The translations under genes were made by a program, and so were the position numbers. Shown in pieces: positions 1 to 5,183 of a stretch of DNA of 5,226 bases. The DNA comes from Rhodobacter sp. (GTDB lineage: Bacteria; Pseudomonadota; Alphaproteobacteria; Rhodobacterales; Rhodobacteraceae): NCBI GenBank assembly GCA_013824045.1, contig PNND01000384.1, positions 1 through 5,226 of the forward strand. Direction: 5' to 3'. Position 1 is the stretch's first letter. Every line of letters begins with the position of its first letter. The notes under the pieces are model-generated. The model made no database searches, was not told the DNA's origin, and worked only from the letters and a program-made list of their open reading frames with translations.

Positions 1-36
1 TGGGACAGCAACGCCGACGACATCGCCGCGGAGTGA
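1..36 (+). CDS. C-terminal tail of an unidentified protein (partial)
   Basis: Frame 1 reads WDSNADDIAAE and then TGA at 34-36. The sequence after it looks non-coding, and a small hairpin follows within 25 bases, which fits the end of a gene entering from the left. Eleven residues are too few to assign a family, and the reading frame itself is an inference from the stop position and the acidic, plausible C-terminal composition. It could equally be non-coding. Confidence 0.35.
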   Translation, partial: WDSNADDIAAE

Positions 37-294
37 CGGCCCGGCCTCCCACTGGATCGCGCCTTGAGGCGCATGTGAAATGACTTTGCCCCTTGCCGGG
101 TCCGGGCGCTGTTCCCTGCGGAACATCCCGTCACGATCATCGCAACAGGGCCACCCGGCATGCCCCGCACCGTGGCCTGATCCTGCCCCGTGCCGGGCAC
201 ATTCATGCCGCCCCGCGACATCCATCCGTCGCCCGCGCATCTCACACCCGACCACAGGCTTCCGCTAGGCTCGCCTCATCGCAAGGAGGCCGCA
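37..294. other. intergenic region upstream of the flavoprotein gene
   Basis: This 258-base gap has no convincing gene. Visible structure: a perfect 5-bp stem GCGCC/GGCGC with a TTGA loop at 59-72, just after the upstream stop but without a following T-run, so at best a weak terminator; a 6-bp inverted repeat TGTTCC-CTGC-GGAACA at 110-125, which could be an operator or a hairpin; and a short palindrome GTGCC-G-GGCAC at 190-200. A TAGGCT sequence at 266-271 could be a -10 box, but no good -35 hexamer stands 16-18 bases upstream, so I do not call a promoter. Confidence 0.5.
283..289 (+). promoter_or_regulatory. ribosome binding site that fixes the flavoprotein start
   Basis: AAGGAGG is a near-perfect Shine-Dalgarno sequence ending 5 bases before the ATG at 295. 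It decides against the upstream in-frame ATG at 190, which would add 35 residues of low-complexity, proline-rich sequence unlike any flavoprotein N-terminus. Confidence 0.9.
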
Positions 295-2277
295 ATGCCC
301 GCCAGCCAGCACCCCCACCTGACAAGCCCGATCACCCTGCGCGGCACCACGCTGCGCAACCGCATCGTCTTCGGCGCCCATACCAACAACATGTCCGACA
401 TGGGCCTCCCCGGCCCGCGCACGCTGGGCTACATCGCCGAACGCGCCAAAGGCGGCGCGGGCATGATCGTGATGGAACCGGTCCCCGTCCACCGCACGGG
501 CGTCCTCACCCGCGGCAACTACCTGCACGGCACCGACGACATCATCCCCGCCTTCCGCAAGGTGACCGACGCCGCCCGCACTGAGGGCGCCGTCATCCTG
601 CAACAACTCTACCACATCGGCGCGCATGGCGATTCCGACCTGTCGTTCCAGCCGCACTGGTCCCCCTCCGGCCATGCCAGCTATCATGACAGCGACGGCT
701 CCCACCGCATGACGGAACGGGAGATCGAAGAGCTTATCGACGCCCATATCGCCGCCGCTATCCGCTGCCAGAAGGCGGGCTTTCAGGGGGTCGAAGTTTG
801 GGCCGCCTACCACTCCCTCCTCGATCAGTTCTGGACCCCATGGTCCAACACCCGCGACGATCAATGGGGCGGCAGCCTTGAGAACCGCACCCGCTTCTCC
901 CGCCGCATCATCGACGGCATCCGCCGCGCCTGCGGCGAGGATTTCATCGTGGGCCTCGCCGTCTCCACCTCCGACGCGCATGACGTGACCCTGTCGGTGG
1001 AATCGCTGGCCGAAATCGTCGCGCTGCACGATGCCACAGGCCAGATCGACTATGTCACCTGCGGCCATGGCGGCTATCTCGATTTCGAACGGCTGATGCC
1101 CACCTTCCTGTTTGCCGAGAAGCTCACTGCTCCGGTCACCGAAATCCTCAAGGGCGTGGTCAAACACGCCAAGGTCACGTCCGAGGCGCATGTCCGCACC
1201 CCCGACAATGCCGAAACCATCATCGCCTCCGGTCAGGCCGACATGGTCTCCATCGTGCGCGGCCAGATCGCCGACCCCCACCTCGCCGCGAAAACGATGG
1301 CGGGGCGCGCGGATGACATCCGCGGCTGCATCTCCTGCAACCAGATGTGCTGGGGCCGCCGCTCGCGCGACTACTGGATCTCCTGCCTGATCAACCCCAG
1401 CGCGGGCCGCGAATGGGAATGGGGCGGCGACCGCTTCACCCCCGCCACCGCTCCCCGCCACATCCTGATCGTCGGGGCAGGCCCCGCGGGGTGTGAGGCC
1501 GCCCGCGCCGCCGCCGAACGCGGGCACAGGGTCGAAATCGCCGAGGCCGCCCCCCAGATCGGCGGCCAGTTTCGGCTGGCAGGGCAGCAACCCCGCCGCG
1601 CCCAGATCCTCGACCTCCTCGACTGGTACGAACGCCAGTTCACGCGCCTCGGCGTCACCCTCCACCTCAACACCTTCCTCGACGAGGCCGACATCGCCGC
1701 CCACCCCGCCGACACGGTGATCCTCGCCACAGGCTCCCTCCCTGACCCGGACGCGAGACAGCGCTGGCTCCCCGCCCTGCCACAACTCCCCGGCCTTGAG
1801 AACGGCAATGTCTGGTCTGCTGAAGACGTCATGCGCCGCGAAGCCCGCCTCGGCGACACCGTCATCCTCTATGACGAAGGCGGCAACTGGCGCGGCGTCG
1901 GCACCGCCTGGCACATGGCTGAACAGGGGAAAAAGGTCATCCTCGTCACCCCCGATCCTTATGTCGGGAAAGAGATCACCCGCACCTCCGCCGATGCCCC
2001 CGCCCGCCAGCGCCTTGCCAAACTCGGCGCGCAGTTACTGACCGAACACGTCATCACCCGCTGGCACGGCAACGGCGCGACCCTCCGCTCGGGCCTCACC
2101 GGCGAAGAAACCACGATCCCCGCCTCCGCCCTCGTCATGGCGACGACGAACATCGCCTTTGACCCCTTCCCCGAAACCTTCCCCGGCAAGGACACCCACC
2201 GCATCGGCGACTGCGCCGCCCCGCGTCAGGCCCCCTATGCCTTCCACGAAGGCCGCAGGATCGCGCTTACCCTGTGA
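295..2277 (+). CDS. FMN/4Fe-4S/FAD NADH:flavin oxidoreductase (2,4-dienoyl-CoA reductase / trimethylamine dehydrogenase family)
   Basis: A 660-residue three-domain cytosolic flavoprotein. Residues 1-370 form an Old Yellow Enzyme-type TIM barrel that binds FMN, with the family block DDQWGGSLENRTRF at 188-201 and the phosphate-binding stretch VRGQIADPHL at 321-330. The 4Fe-4S cluster ligands are C345, C348, C352 and C364, spaced C-x2-C-x3-C-x11-C as in E. coli FadH; trimethylamine dehydrogenase has x2-x2-x12. An FAD/NAD(P)-type Rossmann region starts at 388-417 with GAGPAG (394-399), followed by IGGQFRLA (422-429), ATGSLP (478-483), a second nucleotide-binding half at about 521-552, and a final IGDCAAPR motif (637-644). 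Length matches the family (about 650-690). Members reduce enoyl-CoAs or oxidatively demethylate N-methylated amines such as trimethylamine, dimethylglycine or N-methylproline. I cannot choose the substrate from sequence, though a demethylase is my leaning. The start is set by AAGGAGG at 283-289. The gene seems monocistronic in this window. Residues around 169-173 differ from the usual family pocket motif (see findings). Confidence 0.9.
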   Translation: MPASQHPHLTSPITLRGTTLRNRIVFGAHTNNMSDMGLPGPRTLGYIAERAKGGAGMIVMEPVPVHRTGVLTRGNYLHGTDDIIPAFRKVTDAARTEGAVILQQLYHIGAHGDSDLSFQPHWSPSGHASYHDSDGSHRMTEREIEELIDAHIAAAIRCQKAGFQGVEVWAAYHSLLDQFWTPWSNTRDDQWGGSLENRTRFSRRIIDGIRRACGEDFIVGLAVSTSDAHDVTLSVESLAEIVALHDATGQIDYVTCGHGGYLDFERLMPTFLFAEKLTAPVTEILKGVVKHAKVTSEAHVRTPDNAETIIASGQADMVSIVRGQIADPHLAAKTMAGRADDIRGCISCNQMCWGRRSRDYWISCLINPSAGREWEWGGDRFTPATAPRHILIVGAGPAGCEAARAAAERGHRVEIAEAAPQIGGQFRLAGQQPRRAQILDLLDWYERQFTRLGVTLHLNTFLDEADIAAHPADTVILATGSLPDPDARQRWLPALPQLPGLENGNVWSAEDVMRREARLGDTVILYDEGGNWRGVGTAWHMAEQGKKVILVTPDPYVGKEITRTSADAPARQRLAKLGAQLLTEHVITRWHGNGATLRSGLTGEETTIPASALVMATTNIAFDPFPETFPGKDTHRIGDCAAPRQAPYAFHEGRRIALTL

Positions 2278-2308
2278 TCTTCATCTTGGGAAAAATACTC
2301 TCCGGGGG
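2278..2308 (-). repeat. copy A of a recurrent rhodobacterial-type intergenic element
   Basis: Read on the minus strand, this stretch has a C-run, then GGAGAGTATTTTTCCC, then AAGATGAAGA. It begins directly after the flavoprotein stop codon. It matches the element at 4669-4699 in order and spacing: C5-G-N-A-G, TATTT, a CA-containing linker, then GAAGA. I recall such sequences between genes in many Rhodobacteraceae, but its function is unknown to me. On the minus strand the TTTTT lies shortly after the hairpin at 2308-2349, so it may contribute to termination. Confidence 0.5.
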
Positions 2309-2349
2309 TCAGCCAACGTGTCGCCAACGGTTCAAGACCGTTGGCTGAC
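2308..2349. repeat. overlapping inverted repeats forming two mutually exclusive hairpins
   Basis: GCCAACG occurs at 2312-2318 and again at 2323-2329, and its complement CGTTGGC occurs once at 2339-2345. The outer hairpin pairs GTCAGCCAACG (2308-2318) with CGTTGGCTGAC (2339-2349), 11 perfect bp with a 20-nt loop. The inner hairpin pairs GCCAACGGT (2323-2331) with ACCGTTGGC (2337-2345), 9 perfect bp with a TCAAG loop. Both need 2339-2345, so only one full form can exist at a time. A mixed form gives a 7-bp stem (2308-2314/2343-2349) plus a 5-bp stem with a TTCAAGA loop, the geometry of a tRNA acceptor and T-arm. It lies between convergent genes, so the simplest role is a transcription terminator for one or both strands. 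Confidence 0.7.
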
Positions 2350-2354
2350 GGGGT

Positions 2355-2380
2355 AGAAAACCCCCGGGGGTGCCACCCGG
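2355..2380 (-). terminator. possible terminator of the lysE-hmt-rluA operon
   Basis: This begins 9 bases after the rluA stop. On the minus strand CCGGG (2380-2376) can pair with CCCGG (2368-2364) around a 7-nt loop, and the remaining GGG runs straight into TTTTCT (to 2355). The core is also a 12-bp palindrome ACCCCCGGGGGT at 2360-2371. The position and T-run suit a weak intrinsic terminator, backed up by the larger hairpin at 2308-2349 further downstream on this strand. The exact fold is uncertain because several pairings compete. Confidence 0.45.
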
Positions 2381-2388
2381 CGCAAGCA

Positions 2389-3048
2389 TCAGAACGGACA
2401 CTCCGCCGCGAACTCTACCCATCGCCCGCCCGTCGGATGGTGCAGCCCCAACCGCTCCGCATGCAGCATCAGCCGGGGGAACGCCCGTGCCGCACCTTCC
2501 GCATAGATCGGATCGCCCAAGATCGGATGACCAAGCGACAGCATATGCACCCGCAACTGATGGCTCCGCCCGGTGAGCGGAAACATCCGTACCCGCGTCT
2601 CCCCATCCCCCCGCGCGATCACCTCCCAGTCAGTCACCGCAGGACGCCCGCGCTCGTGATCCACCTTCTGCCGGGGCCGATAGTCCCAATCGGCGCACAG
2701 CGGCAGGTCCACGCGGCCCTGCTCCTCGGCCATCACGCCGCTGACCCGCGCGACGTAACTCTTCTTCGCCCGCCGCTTCTCAAACTCCTGCCCGAGATAG
2801 CCCTGCGCCGCCTTGTCCCGCGCAAAGATCATCACCCCCGACGTGTCGCAATCCAGCCGATGCACCAAGAGCGCGCCGTGGCGAAACGCCTCCAGCCGTG
2901 CCATCAGGCAATCCTCCCGGCCTTCCAGCTTCCCGGGCACCGACAACAGCCCCGACGGCTTGTCCACCACGATGATCCGGTCATCCTCATACAGGATCAC
3001 CGGATCGCCCGGCGGCGGGTCATAGCTGAAATCGGCCAGCAGGCTCAC
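2389..3048 (-). CDS. rluA: RluA: dual-specificity 23S rRNA/tRNA pseudouridine synthase
   Basis: A 219-residue protein, the same length as E. coli RluA and similar to it along its whole length. RluA isomerises uridine to pseudouridine at position 746 of 23S rRNA and position 32 of several tRNAs. Landmarks: ILYEDDRIIVVDKPSGLLSVPG (written in two parts, ILYEDDRIIV at 18-27 and VDKPSGLLSVPG at 28-39), the catalytic motif HRLD at 63-66 with nucleophile D66 (E. coli D64), KKSYVARV at 95-102, the short insertion CADWDYRPRQKV at 118-129 typical of RluA rather than RluC/RluD, and GRSHQLRVHM at 160-169 followed by LGHPILGD at 172-179. There is no S4 RNA-binding domain, as expected for RluA. The start is GTG at 3048-3046, overlapping the stop of the upstream methyltransferase gene as GTGA; no in-frame ATG exists before residue 49. 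A GAGGGG at 3065-3060 is rather distant, so translation is probably coupled to the upstream gene. Confidence 0.93.
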   Translation of the reverse strand: MSLLADFSYDPPPGDPVILYEDDRIIVVDKPSGLLSVPGKLEGREDCLMARLEAFRHGALLVHRLDCDTSGVMIFARDKAAQGYLGQEFEKRRAKKSYVARVSGVMAEEQGRVDLPLCADWDYRPRQKVDHERGRPAVTDWEVIARGDGETRVRMFPLTGRSHQLRVHMLSLGHPILGDPIYAEGAARAFPRLMLHAERLGLHHPTGGRWVEFAAECPF

Positions 3049-3941
3049 ACCACCACATGCCCCTCGGCCCGCAGCGCCGCCGCAAGTGCCGCAATATGCG
3101 CAGGCCCCACCTCGCAGCAGCCCCCAACGATCGTGGCCCCCTGCCGCACCCAGCCCATCGCGAAGGCCACATAGCGCTCCGGCGAAAGGTCATGCCGCGC
3201 GCAATAGGCGGGCGCGCCCCCATCCTCGGGCAAGGGCAGGTGCGAGATTTCTGAGAACCCATTCGCATAGGCCCCGAAGGGCAGGCCCAGCCCCTTCAAG
3301 GCACCCATGGCCGCCGCCATCGCCTCGGGCATCGAACAATTGGCCAGCACCGCCGCCGCCGGCGCGGCCTTCAGAACCTCCACCAGTCCCGCAACCGGTT
3401 CCCCCGACCGCAGCCGCGTCCCATCCCGGTCATCCACCGACACCGACAGCCACACGGGCTTGCCCGCCGCCTGCGCCCCGATCAGCGCCCCCCTAGCAAG
3501 ATCGAGCGAAGACATCGTCTCGATCAGGATCACATCCACATGCGGGGCCATGATCCGCGCCTTCTCGGCATAAAGCGCGGCGGATACCTCCACCGGCGGC
3601 GTCAGATCGGGGCGATAGCTTTCGCCCAAAGGCCCCATCGATCCGGCGATGATCCCCCGCCCGGCCCGCGCACGCGCCTCATGCGCCTCCATCAGCGCAC
3701 GCAGATGCAGCGCGTGGAACTGCGCATCCATCCCCACCCGCTCCAGCCGGTCATGCAGGATGTTGTAGGTGTTCGTGGTCGCTACCGACGCGCCGGCGGC
3801 AAAATAGTCATCATGGATCGCCGCCACCAACCCCGGATGATCGATCATCACCCGCGTGGCCCACAGCGGCGTGGGATCGTCGCCCGACCGCGCCACCAAT
3901 TCCTGCCCCATGCCACCATCCAGCAGCGTAATCTCGGCCAT
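3045..3941 (-). CDS. homocysteine S-methyltransferase family protein
   Basis: A 298-residue zinc-dependent methyltransferase of the Pfam S-methyl_trans type (MmuM, betaine-homocysteine methyltransferase, MetH N-terminal domain). Such enzymes transfer a methyl group to homocysteine, giving methionine in the cytosol. Seen: the N-terminal LLDGGMGQEL (6-15), TTNTYN (55-60), IIAGSMGPLGESYRPD (97-112), ILIETMSSLDLA (138-149), and the zinc ligands C202 in LANCSMPEAM plus the pair C275-C276 in GGCCEVGPAHIAAL near the C-terminus. Length equals that of stand-alone members (about 300). The methyl donor (S-methylmethionine, betaine or another onium compound) cannot be read from the sequence, so no symbol is given. 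The ATG at 3941 is chosen because GGGAG lies 8 bases upstream and the protein then begins MAEITLLDGG, as in relatives; an in-frame ATG at 3956 would place the Shine-Dalgarno inside the gene. It lies 5 nt after the exporter gene and overlaps rluA by 4 nt, so all three are probably one operon. Confidence 0.88.
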   Translation of the reverse strand: MAEITLLDGGMGQELVARSGDDPTPLWATRVMIDHPGLVAAIHDDYFAAGASVATTNTYNILHDRLERVGMDAQFHALHLRALMEAHEARARAGRGIIAGSMGPLGESYRPDLTPPVEVSAALYAEKARIMAPHVDVILIETMSSLDLARGALIGAQAAGKPVWLSVSVDDRDGTRLRSGEPVAGLVEVLKAAPAAAVLANCSMPEAMAAAMGALKGLGLPFGAYANGFSEISHLPLPEDGGAPAYCARHDLSPERYVAFAMGWVRQGATIVGGCCEVGPAHIAALAAALRAEGHVVV

Positions 3942-3946
3942 CTTCG

Positions 3947-4567
3947 TCACTCCCATATCATCCGCAGCGCAAGCGCGCCCAGCATCACCGCCGCAAGGCG
4001 GTTCATCAATCCCATTCGCTGCGCCAGCCCCTGCCCGGCAAATCCCGCCAGCGCCCCATAAGCGCAGGTGATTGCCGTGCCTGTAAGGGTGAACAGCGCG
4101 CCCAGTATCGCGATCTGCATCCAGACCGGCCCGCGCGCGGCATCGGTGAATTGCGGCAGGAAGGCAAGCACGAAAAGCGCCACCTTGGGGTTCAGCGCAT
4201 TGGTCAAGAACCCCCGCCACAGCGCGGCAAGCGCCCGACCCTCACCCCGCGCCGGGGCCTCGGTTCCCGCGTTCCAACTGACCCAAGCCAGCCACAACAG
4301 GTATCCTGCCCCCACCAGTTTCAGCACGATCAGGGCCATGGGAAGTGTCGCGATCAAGGTGCTCACCCCCAGCACCGCCAGCCCCACATGGAACAGCCCG
4401 CCAAAGCCCACGCCCAAACCGGCCACCGCCCCTACGCGCGGCCCGCCCGCAATGCCCGATGCCGTGGCAAAGACCACATCTGCACCCGGCGTCAGGTTCA
4501 GCACGATACCCGCTGCCAGAAAGGCCAGCAGATCGGCAGGGGGGATCAGGGTGAACAGGTCAATCAT
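3947..4567 (-). CDS. LysE/RhtB-family amino acid exporter
   Basis: A 206-residue, strongly hydrophobic inner-membrane protein, the normal length of the LysE/RhtB family, which exports amino acids and their derivatives (lysine, threonine, homoserine, leucine and others). About six hydrophobic segments can be seen, roughly at 10-26, 43-64, 66-85, 86-98, 125-142 and 148-178, with a further one at 189-203. Family landmarks are LNLTPGADVVFATASG (23-38), where most members have PGP, then a glycine-rich second segment, and GFLTNALNPKVALFVLAFLPQF (GFLTNALNPK at 119-128, VALFVLAFLPQF at 129-140). The start at 4567 has GGGGAAGG 8 bases upstream; an open frame continues to 4663, but that extension crosses the GC-rich hairpins and is not membrane-like. 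It is the first gene of the operon and ends 5 nt before the homocysteine methyltransferase gene, so the substrate may be a sulfur amino acid or homoserine-type compound, which is inference only. Confidence 0.88.
   Translation of the reverse strand: MIDLFTLIPPADLLAFLAAGIVLNLTPGADVVFATASGIAGGPRVGAVAGLGVGFGGLFHVGLAVLGVSTLIATLPMALIVLKLVGAGYLLWLAWVSWNAGTEAPARGEGRALAALWRGFLTNALNPKVALFVLAFLPQFTDAARGPVWMQIAILGALFTLTGTAITCAYGALAGFAGQGLAQRMGLMNRLAAVMLGALALRMIWE
3950..3954 (-). promoter_or_regulatory. ribosome binding site of the methyltransferase gene
   Basis: GGGAG on the minus strand lies within the last two codons of the exporter gene and 8 bases before the ATG at 3941. It supports that start over the ATG at 3956 and shows that the second gene can be loaded by ribosomes finishing the first. 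Confidence 0.7.
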
Positions 4568-4575
4568 CGCCGACA

Positions 4576-4583
4576 CCTTCCCC
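4576..4583 (-). promoter_or_regulatory. ribosome binding site of the exporter gene
   Basis: GGGGAAGG on the minus strand ends 8 bases before the ATG at 4567. It fixes the exporter start and rules out the longer open frame that reaches 4663. Confidence 0.65.
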
Positions 4584-4621
4584 GCACCCCTGCCAAAGCG
4601 CAAGGCCGGCGTCACCCGCGA

Positions 4622-4665
4622 GGGGGGCTTTGCGCCCCCCACCGATGGGCCCTTCGGACCCATCG
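4622..4665. repeat. two tandem GC-rich hairpins between divergent genes
   Basis: The first hairpin pairs GGGGGGC (4622-4628) with GCCCCCC (4634-4640), 7 bp with a 5-nt loop. The second pairs CGATGGG (4643-4649) with CCCATCG (4659-4665), 7 bp, with two more C-G pairs inside beyond one mismatch. Only two bases separate them. Neither is followed by a clear T-run on either strand. If the exporter promoter lies to the right, both would sit in its 5' untranslated leader; otherwise they resemble REP-type extragenic palindromes. Confidence 0.65.
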
Positions 4666-4668
4666 CCC

Positions 4669-4699
4669 CCCCCGCAGGATATTTGGATCAGAGAAGAGA
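4669..4699 (+). repeat. copy B of the recurrent rhodobacterial-type intergenic element
   Basis: C-run, GCAGGATATTTGGATC, then AGAGAAGAGA, directly after the tandem hairpins. It is the same kind of element as at 2278-2308 but in the opposite orientation, with matching C5-G-N-A-G, TATTT and GAAGA blocks. In both cases an inverted repeat abuts the C-run side of the element, which suggests that hairpin plus tail are one unit. Confidence 0.5.
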
Positions 4700-4708
4700 C
4701 AGGCGCGG

Positions 4709-4737
4709 TTGACTCAGGCTTAAAGGTCAGCAATTAT
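4709..4737 (+). promoter_or_regulatory. sigma70-type promoter of the VOC-protein gene
   Basis: TTGACT (4709-4714) matches the -35 consensus at 5 of 6 positions. Exactly 17 bases later comes AATTAT (4732-4737), matching TATAAT at 4 of 6, in a locally AT-rich patch of an otherwise GC-rich window. Transcription would start near 4744, giving a very short leader that contains just the ribosome binding site TTGGAGG at 4745-4751 before the ATG at 4758. Confidence 0.6.
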
Positions 4738-4743
4738 GACCTT
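4723..4743. promoter_or_regulatory. candidate operator: perfect 7-7-7 dyad over the -10 box
   Basis: AAGGTCA (4723-4729) and TGACCTT (4737-4743) are exact inverted copies separated by 7 bases, and the -10 hexamer lies in the centre. Bound protein would block RNA polymerase, so the likely role is repression of the VOC gene. No regulator gene is present in the window, and I do not recognise the site as that of a particular family. Confidence 0.6.
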
Positions 4744-4757
4744 GTTGGAGGCATCCC

Positions 4758-5183
4758 ATGGATTACGAAACCATCCCCGCCCCGGACTTTGGCCAGAGCC
4801 TGCGCGCGGTCAGCGTCAACCTGTTGGTGCGCGATGTGCTGGCCGAGGTGGCCTTCCTGACACAGGTCTTTGCGCTGACCGCCCATCGCAGCAGCGCCGA
4901 TTTCGCCATCCTCAGGCATGCAGGCCAACCGATCCAGCTGCATGCCGATCACACCTATGCCGCCCATCCCCTTTTGGGCCTTCTGCCGGAAACGCCCCCG
5001 CGAGGTGCCGGGATCGAACTGCGTCTGCACGAAGCCGATCCCGACCATGCGGCACAGGCCGCCGCTCAGTTTCCCGATGCGGTGATCCTGCTACCGCCCA
5101 CGGACAAACCCGCCCATGGCCTGCGTGAGGCGGTCATCCTTTGCCCCAACGGTTATGCCTGGGTGCCCAGCCGCCGCCTTTAG
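4758..5183 (+). CDS. VOC-superfamily protein (glyoxalase / bleomycin-resistance fold)
   Basis: A 141-residue soluble protein, the typical size of a single VOC unit of two beta-alpha-beta-beta-beta modules. The first module shows VSVNLLVRDVLAEVAFLTQV (18-37), the usual first strand and helix, then FAILRHAGQPIQLHADH (49-65). The second shows GIELRLHEAD (85-94), an alanine-rich helix at 95-104, and the closing strands GLREAVILCPNGYAW (121-135), which resemble the common VOC ending G-x-R-E-x-x-x-x-D-P-x-G-Y-x-W with C-P replacing D-P. VOC proteins include glyoxalases, dioxygenases, epimerases and drug-binding resistance proteins. The usual metal-ligand positions are not all clear here, so it may bind ligands rather than catalyse. 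ATG 4758 is preceded by GGAGG (4747-4751) with 6 bases between. It is transcribed divergently from the exporter operon, from its own promoter with a dyad operator, and its TAG stop overlaps the stop of the convergent gene. Confidence 0.82.
   Translation: MDYETIPAPDFGQSLRAVSVNLLVRDVLAEVAFLTQVFALTAHRSSADFAILRHAGQPIQLHADHTYAAHPLLGLLPETPPRGAGIELRLHEADPDHAAQAAAQFPDAVILLPPTDKPAHGLREAVILCPNGYAWVPSRRL

Noticed and set aside
110..125. LexA operator
   Set aside because: The inverted GTTCC-N4-GGAAC arrangement does not fit the direct repeat GTTC-N7-GTTC known for alphaproteobacterial LexA.
190..294. N-terminal extension of the flavoprotein from ATG 190
   Set aside because: The added 35 residues are proline- and histidine-rich, unlike the family, and AAGGAGG at 283-289 points to ATG 295.
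265..1914. A 549-codon open frame on the minus strand across the flavoprotein gene
   Set aside because: Its protein is glycine-, alanine- and aspartate-rich with no family motif. It arises because a high-GC gene with G/C third positions leaves one antisense frame free of stops. The sense frame has clear motifs and a strong ribosome site.
2308..2349. A complete tRNA gene
   Set aside because: Only the acceptor and T-arm geometry is present; there is no D-arm, anticodon arm or CCA end.
2341..3174. A 277-codon plus-strand open frame antisense to rluA
   Set aside because: It is arginine-, histidine- and proline-rich, with no motif and no ribosome site, and covers a certain RluA gene on the other strand.
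3942..4220. Extension of the methyltransferase frame upstream to 4220
   Set aside because: It lies wholly inside the exporter gene in another frame, and the family N-terminus begins at ATG 3941 with its own Shine-Dalgarno.
4068..4723. Two long plus-strand open frames opposite the exporter gene
   Set aside because: Both give proline-, serine-, arginine- or glutamine-rich low-complexity proteins typical of antisense shadows and run through the intergenic hairpins.
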